A program made the position numbers and the translations under genes. Under the pieces are notes generated by a model that saw nothing but the letters and a program-made list of their open reading frames with translations, had not been told where the DNA came from and did no database searches. 64,000 nucleotides of DNA from Arsukibacterium ikkense (lineage in GTDB: Bacteria; Pseudomonadota; Gammaproteobacteria; Enterobacterales; Alteromonadaceae), in contig NZ_LAHO01000005.1 in the NCBI RefSeq assembly GCF_000987775.1, forward strand, positions 62,001 to 126,000, written 5' to 3'. Of this stretch, positions 20,209 to 28,759 are shown piece after piece; position 1 is the stretch's first letter; every line of letters starts with the position of its first letter.

Positions 20209-22248
20209 ATGAAATACTCACTGATGCTGCTAAGTGCCTTAGCTGCAGCAACGATGGCGGCGCCACTAGCAGCGAAGGCGCCGTTGACGGTAGAACACCT
20301 GAACCAGTTTAATAAAATAAATGCCATTAGCTTATCAAGCGATGGCCGCTACCTGGCCTATGTACAGAGCAATGGCGGCTTTGCCCCGGCAGATCTCAGC
20401 ACCGATATTTATCTAAAAGATTTGCGTCAGAACGGCCCGGCGCGGCGCTTAACCCAAAGCGCCAGCAGCGAGCGGGCGCTGGCCTTCAGCCAGGATGGCC
20501 AGAGCTTATACTTTATCGCGAATCGCAGTGGCAGTAATCAGGTATGGCGTTTGCCGCTAAACGGCGGTGAGGCGCTGCAGCTTACCGATTTACCGCTACC
20601 GGTTGAGGGCTTTAAAGTAGCTGCCGACGGTAAAACCCTGGCCTTGGCGCTTTCAGTATTGCCGGGTTGTGACAGCCTTAAGTGTACCGTGGATGCTAAA
20701 GCAAGCGACAACGAACGCAAAGACAGTGCCCTGGCGTATGACAGCCTGATGGTCAGACACTGGGATCACTGGCGCACGCCTTATCGCAGCCAGCTGCATG
20801 TTGCCGCTATTGGTGAGACGGTTGTTAGTGCCATTACGGATGCTAAAAACCTGATTAGTGATTGGGATACCGATATTGCCGGTATGGCCGAGGTGGCGTT
20901 TACCCCGGACAACCAGCATCTGGTATTCAGTGCCAAAGCACCGGGTAAGGATCAGGCCTGGCATACCAATTTTGATATTTTCCAGGTGTCAGTCAACGGC
21001 GGCGAGAAAATTAACTTAACTGCTGACAACCAAGCCTGGGATGCCAAGCCTAAATTCTCGTCAGATGGTCGCTTTATGGCGTATATGGCGATGACCAAAC
21101 CAGGCGCTGAAGCCGATCGCTTTGGCCTGATGTTACTGGATATGGTGACCGGGCAGCGTAAAGAGCTGGCGGCTGATTTTGACCGCTCGGTCAGTGATTT
21201 CCAGTTTGGCCCGGATAACCGCACAATTTATGTCACCAGCCAGGATGTAGGCCAGTATAGTATTTTTGCCATAAACACCAGTTTTGGTGATGTGCGTAAA
21301 GTCTACGGCAATGGTTATGCGGGCAACTTACAGGTAGCCAGCGACAAACTGGTGTTTACTAATCACCGGCTGGATATGCCGGCTGAAGTGTTTCAGATTA
21401 GTACCGATGGTGGCCAGCTAACTCAGCTTACCAATATCAATGCGAAATGGCGTGAACAAGTGCAATTTGGTGATTACGAGCAATTCAGCTTTAAAGGCGC
21501 CAATGATGCCACGGTGTACGGTTATCTGGTAAAACCGTGGAATTTTGATGCCAAGAAAAAATACCCGATGGCATTTTTAGTGCACGGCGGCCCGCAGGGT
21601 AGTTTTGGTAATATGTTTAATGAGCGCTGGAACGCCCAAATGTATGCGGCCAAAGGTTATGCAGTGGTGATGGTCGATTTTCATGGCTCTACCGGTTATG
21701 GCCAGGCCTTTACCGATGCCATCAGCCGCGATTGGGGCGGCAAGCCATTAATTGATCTGCAAAAAGGCTTTGAATATATCGTTAAAGCCCAGCCCTGGAT
21801 TGACGGCAACCGTGCCTGTGCCTTAGGTGCCTCGTACGGCGGCTATATGATGAACTGGATTGCTGGTAACTGGCCAACGGGCTTTAAATGTCTGGTTAAC
21901 CACGCCGGTTTATACGATATGCCAAGCTTTTATGGCAGCACTGAAGAGCTGTGGTTTCCGGAATATGATTTAGGCGGTACGGCCTGGGATGCTGAGTCTG
22001 ACTACCAGAAATTTAACCCAGCGGCTCATGCGGATAAATGGCAAACGCCGATGCTGGTGATCCATGGCTTAAAAGATTACCGGGTGCCTTATGCTCAGGG
22101 GTTAGGTGCTTTTACCAACCTGCAACGCAAGGGTATTGATTCACGCTTAGTTATTTTCCCGGATGAAAACCACTGGATCTTAAATAAAGACAACAGAGTG
22201 CGCTGGTACGGTGAAGTGTTTGAGTGGCTGGAGAAGTACACTAAATAA
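20209..22248 (+). CDS. Exported S9-family prolyl oligopeptidase-type peptidase
   Basis: A 679-residue serine peptidase with a Sec signal peptide (residues 1-24, ending PLAAKA). Residues about 30-400 form a TolB/PD40-type beta-propeller with repeated DGRYLAYV and PDNQHLVFS segments. Residues 430-679 are the alpha/beta-hydrolase domain. The triad is visible: Ser542 in GASYGGYM, Asp623 in GLKDYRVPYAQG and His655 in DENHWIL. The family resembles dipeptidyl-aminopeptidases and acylaminoacyl-peptidases, and family members release dipeptides or N-blocked residues from oligopeptides. It most likely acts in the periplasm. The gene stands alone, flanked upstream by a terminator and downstream by a hairpin repeat. 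Confidence 0.9.
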   Translation: MKYSLMLLSALAAATMAAPLAAKAPLTVEHLNQFNKINAISLSSDGRYLAYVQSNGGFAPADLSTDIYLKDLRQNGPARRLTQSASSERALAFSQDGQSLYFIANRSGSNQVWRLPLNGGEALQLTDLPLPVEGFKVAADGKTLALALSVLPGCDSLKCTVDAKASDNERKDSALAYDSLMVRHWDHWRTPYRSQLHVAAIGETVVSAITDAKNLISDWDTDIAGMAEVAFTPDNQHLVFSAKAPGKDQAWHTNFDIFQVSVNGGEKINLTADNQAWDAKPKFSSDGRFMAYMAMTKPGAEADRFGLMLLDMVTGQRKELAADFDRSVSDFQFGPDNRTIYVTSQDVGQYSIFAINTSFGDVRKVYGNGYAGNLQVASDKLVFTNHRLDMPAEVFQISTDGGQLTQLTNINAKWREQVQFGDYEQFSFKGANDATVYGYLVKPWNFDAKKKYPMAFLVHGGPQGSFGNMFNERWNAQMYAAKGYAVVMVDFHGSTGYGQAFTDAISRDWGGKPLIDLQKGFEYIVKAQPWIDGNRACALGASYGGYMMNWIAGNWPTGFKCLVNHAGLYDMPSFYGSTEELWFPEYDLGGTAWDAESDYQKFNPAAHADKWQTPMLVIHGLKDYRVPYAQGLGAFTNLQRKGIDSRLVIFPDENHWILNKDNRVRWYGEVFEWLEKYTK

Positions 22249-22281
22249 GAGAAGTGCAGTAAGCCAAGACTCCGGTGACTG

Positions 22282-22385
22282 CAGAAGTCGGTTTGCTCAC
22301 GCTGACACGCCGTAAACCCATCCCTGGGGGCTCGTTTCCGCCCGTCCAGGGCTTCAACGGTCAGCTTAGAGCAATCCGACTCCTG
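22282..22385. repeat. Dispersed hairpin repeat, family 1, copy 2
   Basis: The second copy of the element at 16391-16493. The inner arms read GCTGAC and GTCAGC where copy 1 has GCTAAC and GTTAGC, so both sides changed together and the stem is kept. One outer arm has a single mismatch (GAGCAATCCG). It lies between the S9 peptidase stop and the YjbR gene. Confidence 0.85.
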
Positions 22386-22410
22386 CCTTTCAATTAAAGG
22401 TATGCGTCCA

Positions 22411-22866
22411 ATGTTCGACTTTCAGCAATGCCGTGATTACTGCCTGATGCAGCTGCAAAGCGCGGAAGACTTCCCGTTTGGGCCGGATGCTTATGTGTAT
22501 AAAGTGGCGGGTAAAATTTTCGCTATTTTAGGCGAAGAGCAGGACATCGCCCGGGTAAATTTAAAATGCGACCCGACCGAGGCGTTAATGCTACGCGATA
22601 TTTTTGCCGCTATTAGCCCTGGTTATCATATGAATAAACAGCACTGGAACACGGTGTTGCTTGATGGCAGCGTGCCAGACAACGAAATTAAACGGCAAAT
22701 AGACAATTCTTACCGACTGATCGTTAAAAGCCTGCCAAAAGCAAAACGTGGTGATTCGCTGATGGCAGCTTTAGCCGGTTTTGATAAAGATTTTATCACT
22801 GAATTAGAAAAAAACAGCCAAACAGATAATTTGCCAATATTCGGAAGTGATAATGCAACTGACTGA
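22411..22866 (+). CDS. MmcQ/YjbR family DNA-binding-like protein
   Basis: A protein of about 151 residues of the MmcQ/YjbR family, a small cytoplasmic 'double-wing' fold of unproven function. Typical segments are CRDYCLMQLQSAEDFPFGPDAYVYKVAGKIFAIL, INLKCDPTEALMLRD-like VNLKCDPTEALMLRD, and GYHMNKQHWNTVLLDGSVPDNEI. I prefer the ATG at 22411 over that at 22402, because AAAGG ends 10 bases before 22411 but only one base before 22402. The last 40 residues extend beyond the core domain. Its 3' end overlaps the thiolase start by 14 bases, suggesting co-transcription. Confidence 0.8.
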   Translation: MFDFQQCRDYCLMQLQSAEDFPFGPDAYVYKVAGKIFAILGEEQDIARVNLKCDPTEALMLRDIFAAISPGYHMNKQHWNTVLLDGSVPDNEIKRQIDNSYRLIVKSLPKAKRGDSLMAALAGFDKDFITELEKNSQTDNLPIFGSDNATD

Positions 22867-24040
22867 TATTGTTATTTTAGATGGGGCCCGCACGGCTATT
22901 GGTAGCTTTGCTGGCAGTCTTGCCGGTTTAAGTCCGGCAGAGCTTGGCACGGCGGCGGCCAGCGCAGCAATCAGCCGCTCTGCGGTGGCAGCGAAGGATA
23001 TCGACCATGCCGTGTTTGGCCATATCATTACCACCGGCGCTGCAGATGCATATCTGGCACGGCATATCGCACTGAGTAGCGGTATGTTAGCGTCGTCTGC
23101 GGCCTTCAATGTTAATCGCCTATGTGGCTCTGGCGTGCAGGCGGTGATATCGGCCGCACAACTGATCCAACTGGGGCAAAGCAAAATAGCCCTGGCCGGC
23201 GGCGCAGAAAGTATGAGCAACGGCGCTTATTTGCTGCCTAACGCCCGGCGCGGCCTGCGCATGGGCCACAGCAGCGTAACCGACCTAACGCTGGGCATTT
23301 TAACCGACCCTTTTGGCAGCGGCCATATGGGGGTTACTGCCGAAACCATTGCCGGCCAGTATGGCTTAAGCCGTGCAGATTTAGATGGCTTTGCTGCGCT
23401 AAGCCATAGCCGGGCAGCGTATGCGCAGCAGCAGGGCTACTTTACTGAGCAAATAGTGCCCATTACGGTTAAAGTGGGCCGCAGCGACAGCGTGTTTAAC
23501 CAGGACGAGCATATCCGGCCGGATACCAGCATTCATAGCTTAGCTAAGTTAAAACCGGCCTTTAAAAAAGACGGTATTGTGACTGCCGGCAATGCCTCTG
23601 GCTTAAATGATGGTGCCGCCGCCATGCTGTTAACCACTATGGCTGAAGCGAACCAGCGTGGTTTACGCCCACAGGCCCGGCTGCTGGCTTATGCTTTTGC
23701 CGGGGTGGAACCCGGCGTAATGGGGTTGGGCCCGATACCGGCAGTGCGACAGGTACTGGCGCAAAGCGGCTTAACGATTGCTGACTTGGATGTGATTGAA
23801 TCAAATGAAGCTTTTGCTGCGCAGGCCATGGCGGTGAGTCAGACGCTGGGCTTTGACCCGGCGAAGGTAAACCCCAATGGCGGCGCTATTGCGTTGGGCC
23901 ATCCGGTTGGCGCAACAGGGTCAATTTTAATTATTAAATTGCTGGCTGAACTTAAACGCACCGGCGGCCGCTATGGCTTGGTAACCATGTGTATCGGCGG
24001 CGGGCAGGGTATAGCGCTGCTGCTGGAATCGTTGCAATAG
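22853..24040 (+). CDS. Acetyl-CoA C-acyltransferase (thiolase)
   Basis: A 395-residue thiolase that condenses or cleaves acyl-CoA with acetyl-CoA. The acyl-accepting Cys91 is in NRLCGSGVQA, the His is in GGAIALGHPVGATG, and the second Cys is in MCIGGGQGIA near the C-terminus. The GAESMS motif is also present. Sequence style is closest to acetyl-CoA acetyltransferases of the AtoB/PhaA/BktB group; chain-length preference cannot be read. I start it at the ATG at 22853 with GGAAG six bases upstream; a GTG at 22847 is the alternative. No beta-oxidation partner gene is adjacent. Confidence 0.9.
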   Translation: MQLTDIVILDGARTAIGSFAGSLAGLSPAELGTAAASAAISRSAVAAKDIDHAVFGHIITTGAADAYLARHIALSSGMLASSAAFNVNRLCGSGVQAVISAAQLIQLGQSKIALAGGAESMSNGAYLLPNARRGLRMGHSSVTDLTLGILTDPFGSGHMGVTAETIAGQYGLSRADLDGFAALSHSRAAYAQQQGYFTEQIVPITVKVGRSDSVFNQDEHIRPDTSIHSLAKLKPAFKKDGIVTAGNASGLNDGAAAMLLTTMAEANQRGLRPQARLLAYAFAGVEPGVMGLGPIPAVRQVLAQSGLTIADLDVIESNEAFAAQAMAVSQTLGFDPAKVNPNGGAIALGHPVGATGSILIIKLLAELKRTGGRYGLVTMCIGGGQGIALLLESLQ

Positions 24041-24059
24041 CGCTACAGTTTGCCGGTGC

Positions 24060-24704
24060 TTAAGCACTTTCGCTGGCGATTTGTTGCAGCGATTGAGCCA
24101 GTTGCTCTGGCTCCTGGGCGCCGGAAATCAGGTATTTATTGTTAATAATAAAGGCCGGTACAGATGAAATGCCAGCCTGCTGGTATTTGGCAATATCTGT
24201 TGTCACAGTATCAGCGTAGTCATTACCTGTCAGGATCCGCTGCGCTTCCGCTTTGTCCAATCCAGCCTGTGCCGCGCAAGCCGCTAACACCTCTTTGTCT
24301 GAAACATCTTTTGCTTCACCAAAGTAAGCGTCAAATAAAGCCTGCTTCATCTCTGTTGCTTTATTTTCGGTGGCCGCCCATTTCACCAGGCGGTGGGCAT
24401 CAAAGGTATTGCAGGTAAAACGTTGCTGCATTTTGTGAAAATTAAGACCAAGCTTGGCAGCAATATTCATCATATTGGCCTGGGCAGCGCGCATTTCATC
24501 TTCACTGCGGCCATATTTGCGACTTAGTGCCGGCAATATCGGTTCTTGCGGTGCATTTTTATCCGGGTTCAGTTCAAAGGCATGCCACTCCAGTTCAACG
24601 CTAAGATCTGGCAACGAAGCCAGTGCCTGCTGCAGCCGGGCGTAACCTATTGCACACCAGGGGCAGGCAATATCAGATACTAAATCAATTTTCAGGTTGG
24701 GCAT
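24060..24704 (-). CDS. DsbA-family oxidoreductase, FrnE-like
   Basis: A 214-residue thioredoxin-fold protein of the FrnE/2-hydroxychromene-2-carboxylate isomerase-like DsbA group. The redox motif CPWC lies near residues 14-17 (SDIACPWCAIG). A helical insertion follows (about 60-160), then the cis-Pro strand in GISSVPAFIINNKYLISGAQ. There is no signal peptide, so it is cytoplasmic, unlike DsbA itself. The start is placed at 24704 (MPNLKIDLVSD); the upstream six codons to 24722 are probably untranslated. It is convergent with the thiolase, 20 bases apart. Its substrate is unknown. Confidence 0.85.
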   Translation of the reverse strand: MPNLKIDLVSDIACPWCAIGYARLQQALASLPDLSVELEWHAFELNPDKNAPQEPILPALSRKYGRSEDEMRAAQANMMNIAAKLGLNFHKMQQRFTCNTFDAHRLVKWAATENKATEMKQALFDAYFGEAKDVSDKEVLAACAAQAGLDKAEAQRILTGNDYADTVTTDIAKYQQAGISSVPAFIINNKYLISGAQEPEQLAQSLQQIASESA

Positions 24705-24801
24705 GCTGGCGATACCTCGCAATTTGCCTGGTTAATGTCATTGGTTCAGACGTTATCATAACAGTGTATAAGCAACCAGCCGGCTTGCTGTAAAGCGGCT
24801 A

Positions 24802-25671
24802 TTACGCAAGTTTAGCAGCCAGAAAGTCGACCAGTACCCGTACCTTGGCCGATAAATGGCGGTTTTGCGGATAGATTGCCCAAATGCCATCATCCGGTTG
24901 GCGCAGTGCGTTCAGCACCGCCACCAGTTCACCGCTTTGCAGTTTATCTTGCAGGTAGTAGTCGGGTAGTTGCACCAAACCCAAGCCTTTTAATGCGGCA
25001 TCGAGCAGCGCCACGCCACTATTACAGTTAATCCGGCCCTGTGGTTTAAATTGCAATATTTTACCCTGTTGGCTAAAGCGCCACTGCGCTACGGTGCCGG
25101 TTAAACACTGATGCGCTGCCAGATCATCAATCGTCAGCGGTATGCCATGCTCTGCCAGATAAGCCGGTGAGGCCACCACGTATTGGGTGCGGCTGGCCAA
25201 TTTGCGGGCGATCAGGCTGGAGCTTTCCAAGGTACCCAGCCGGATCGCCAGGTCAAAACCGCCCTGAATTAAATCGAGCTTATTGTTCGATAGTTGTAAA
25301 TCCAGTTCGGTATCAGGGTAAAGCTTTAAAAAATCATGTAGCAGCGGCGCGATGCGGGTTTCACCATAAAATACCGGCGCGGTGAGTTTAATTAACCCGC
25401 GGGGTGTGGCCTTTAAATTTGCCAGGGTACGGTTAGCTTCCTCCAGGCTACTGACCAAATGGCGGCAATGCTGTAAATACAGGCTGCCTTCTTCGGTCAG
25501 GTTGACATTGCGGGTGGTGCGATACAACAGCTTAATAGCCAGTTGCTGCTCCAGCTCGGCAATATTGCGGCTGACCTGAGCCACTGAAATACCCAGCTGT
25601 TTTGCAGCTTTAGTAAAGCTGTGGTGATCAGCCACGGCGACAAATTCGCTAATTCCGGTCCATTGTTTCAT
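24802..25671 (-). CDS. LysR-family transcriptional regulator
   Basis: A 289-residue LTTR. The N-terminal winged helix-turn-helix (residues 1-60: FVAVADHHSFTKAAKQLGISVAQVSRNIAELEQQLAIKLLYRTTRNVNLTEEG) is followed by a substrate-binding domain (about 90-289). The CrgA-like subgroup feel (LIKLTAPVFYGETRIAPLLHDFLKLYPDTELDLQLSNNKLDLIQGGFDLAIRLG) is strong. It is divergent from adhC across 277 bases, the classical LTTR arrangement, so it may control adhC and the formaldehyde pathway. That is inference; a hairpin repeat lies in the same gap. No FrmR-type repressor gene is seen. Confidence 0.9.
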   Translation of the reverse strand: MKQWTGISEFVAVADHHSFTKAAKQLGISVAQVSRNIAELEQQLAIKLLYRTTRNVNLTEEGSLYLQHCRHLVSSLEEANRTLANLKATPRGLIKLTAPVFYGETRIAPLLHDFLKLYPDTELDLQLSNNKLDLIQGGFDLAIRLGTLESSSLIARKLASRTQYVVASPAYLAEHGIPLTIDDLAAHQCLTGTVAQWRFSQQGKILQFKPQGRINCNSGVALLDAALKGLGLVQLPDYYLQDKLQSGELVAVLNALRQPDDGIWAIYPQNRHLSAKVRVLVDFLAAKLA

Positions 25672-25714
25672 AAGTTTCTCATAGTAGCTGCTTATTTATC
25701 CCAGGCTGCTTGCG

Positions 25715-25803
25715 TTACAACGCCCGTCCTGGCTCACCACAGCAACTCGCTCGCGCTGGCACGCTCACTCAGACACTCTGTGGTGCCCAGATCGGGGTTC
25801 TAA
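25715..25803. repeat. Dispersed hairpin repeat, family 2, copy a
   Basis: An element of about 89 bases starting TTACAACGCCCG and ending CGGGGTTCTAA. Arms CACCACAG and CTGTGGTG pair; the loop is rich in CGCTC/GCGC motifs. It lies in the LysR-adhC divergent region. Related copies are at 27089-27243 and 28139-28225. Confidence 0.82.
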
Positions 25804-25921
25804 CCGCAGCCTTCACAACGTTATTGTTGCAAATTCGCAAAACTAATTTGCATTTTATCTGTATTAACCCTGATATGGAAAAGATAAAAAACGCGTTATA
25901 GTTATAGCCGTTAAATTTTAA

Positions 25922-27067
<1,146 letters not shown>

Positions 27068-27088
27068 GTTGATCTTAGGTAGGACGTA

Positions 27089-27243
27089 TTACAACGCCCG
27101 CCCTGGCTTGCCACAGCAACTATGCCGGGCTATCCTGCCCGACACCGGAGGCCAGCTGAAGCTGTTCAAATTCGTTCCTGACGAATTTGTCGCCTTTGCT
27201 GGTTTCTTTCAGACACTCTGTGGCGACCAGAACGGGGTTCTAA
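27089..27243. repeat. Dispersed hairpin repeat, family 2, copy b (enlarged core)
   Basis: This has the same ends as copy a (TTACAACGCCCG, CACAG/CTGTGGCG, GGGGTTCTAA), but the middle is replaced by a longer segment of about 90 bases. That segment itself folds: AAATTCGT and ACGAATTT form a perfect 8-bp stem, and GCCGGGC pairs with GCCCGAC. It lies between adhC and the S-formylglutathione hydrolase gene. Confidence 0.78.
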
Positions 27244-27276
27244 TCCTCTCTGGTCGTCATCAGTAAGGAAAAGCCT

Positions 27277-28128
27277 ATGACAACTTCAGCATCAACCAAG
27301 GTTAGCGAACAACTTTGCTTTGGCGGTAAACAACTCCGCTTTAAACATCAGTCAGCCGTAACCAACTGTGAAATGCAGTTCTCGGTATTTTTGCCCCCCC
27401 AGGCGGAGACCCGCAAGGTACCGGCGCTGTACTGGCTATCAGGCCTTACTTGCACTGATGAAAACTTTTCCGGTAAAGCCGGCGCGCAGCGGGTTGCGGC
27501 CGAGTTGGGCATAGCACTGATTATTCCTGATACCAGCCCACGTGGCGAAAGTGTGCCGGATGATTCAGACGGCGCTTATGATTTTGGGTTAGGTGCTGGC
27601 TTTTACGTAAATGCTACCCGTGAGCCTTTTGTAAAAAACTACCAGATGTATGACTATATTGTCAGTGAGCTGCCGGCGCTGGTTGAAGCTCAGTTGCCAA
27701 TAACGGCTGTACGCAGTATCAGTGGCCATTCAATGGGCGGCCACGGTGCGCTGGTGATTGGCCTGCGTAACCCTGAGCGTTATCGCTCAATATCAGCCTT
27801 TTCCCCGATATGTAACCCGATTAACAGCCCCTGGGGCATTAAAGCTTTTAATGGCTATTTGGGCGATGATCAAAGCCAATGGGTGCATTACGATGCCGCA
27901 GAGTTATTAGCGAAAACCCAACAAGCCAAGCCAATCCTGGTCGATCAGGGTACTGCAGATAACTTTTATCCGCAGCAATTGCGCACCGACAGTTTAATTG
28001 CCGCGGCAGAGCAAAGCGGTAGTAACGCGCAGATCCGGCTGCAGCCAGGCTATGACCATAGCTACTATTTTATCGCCAGTTTTATCGAGCAGCACTTGCG
28101 CTTTCACGCCAATTATTTGAGTTGTTAA
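27277..28128 (+). CDS. S-formylglutathione hydrolase
   Basis: A 283-residue esterase-D family alpha/beta hydrolase that splits S-formylglutathione into formate and glutathione, completing formaldehyde detoxification begun by the adhC product. The nucleophile Ser152 lies in SGHSMGGHGAL. Asp is in LVDQGTADNF and His in GYDHSYYFIASF, near residues 228 and 261. Family signatures WLSGLTCTDENFSGKAGAQR and PDTSPRGESVPDD are intact. The usual gene names are fghA, frmB or yeiG. Family 2 hairpin repeats flank it on both sides. Confidence 0.94.
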   Translation: MTTSASTKVSEQLCFGGKQLRFKHQSAVTNCEMQFSVFLPPQAETRKVPALYWLSGLTCTDENFSGKAGAQRVAAELGIALIIPDTSPRGESVPDDSDGAYDFGLGAGFYVNATREPFVKNYQMYDYIVSELPALVEAQLPITAVRSISGHSMGGHGALVIGLRNPERYRSISAFSPICNPINSPWGIKAFNGYLGDDQSQWVHYDAAELLAKTQQAKPILVDQGTADNFYPQQLRTDSLIAAAEQSGSNAQIRLQPGYDHSYYFIASFIEQHLRFHANYLSC

Positions 28129-28138
28129 AAACGCTTTG

Positions 28139-28225
28139 CTGCAACACCCGCTTTGGCTCGCCACAGCAACTCGTTCGCGCTGGCGCGCTCGCTCAGACAC
28201 TCTGTGGCGACCAAAACGGGGTTCC
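28139..28225. repeat. Dispersed hairpin repeat, family 2, copy c
   Basis: The third copy, about 87 bases. Arms CGCCACAG and CTGTGGCG pair; relative to copy a (CACCACAG/CTGTGGTG) both partners changed, so the stem is preserved. It lies between the hydrolase gene and the HIT-protein gene. Confidence 0.82.
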
Positions 28226-28345
28226 AGCCCGCGTTTTGGTTACCATCAGTTAACGAGGCACTGGTATTTTTGCTGTCAAAACTGGCATAATCAAACCAGT
28301 ATCCTTTAATCAACACTTGGATCTTCCCGCAACAAGGAGTATTGC

Positions 28346-28759
28346 ATGAGCTACGATACCAATAATATTTTCGCCAAAATTCTGCGAGGCGAAATTCCCT
28401 GCTTTAAAATTTATGAAGACGACGACACCCTGGCCTTTATGGACATTATGCCGCAGGCTCATGGCCATGCGCTGGTGATCCCAAAACATCCCGCGGTAAC
28501 CTTGCTGGATTTACCGGCAGATAAAGCGGCCAAAACCCTGCAAACCGTGCAAAAAGTGATGGCCGCACAAAAATCTGAGTTGGGTGCTAAAGGTATCGTC
28601 GTAATGCAGCTAAATGGCGAAGAGGCTGGCCAGACGGTGCCGCATCTGCATTTTCATCTTATTCCGGCCCATTTATCGCAGTTAAAACGCCATGGTGCCG
28701 AGCAGGGCGATATGGATGAAATTAAAGTACTGGCAGAAAAACTGCGGGCGGTATTATGA
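28346..28759 (+). CDS. HIT-family nucleotide hydrolase/transferase (HinT-like)
   Basis: A 137-residue histidine-triad protein. The HxHxH motif is at residues 100-104 (PHLHFHLIP). The N-terminal IFAKILRGEIPCFKIYEDDDTLAFMDIMPQAHGHALVIPK is typical of the Hint branch, and members hydrolyse purine nucleoside phosphoramidates or related dinucleotides. A GGAG ribosome site precedes the ATG. Its stop codon overlaps the start of the 5'-nucleotidase gene by four bases (ATGA), so the two nucleotide-acting enzymes form an operon. Confidence 0.9.
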   Translation: MSYDTNNIFAKILRGEIPCFKIYEDDDTLAFMDIMPQAHGHALVIPKHPAVTLLDLPADKAAKTLQTVQKVMAAQKSELGAKGIVVMQLNGEEAGQTVPHLHFHLIPAHLSQLKRHGAEQGDMDEIKVLAEKLRAVL

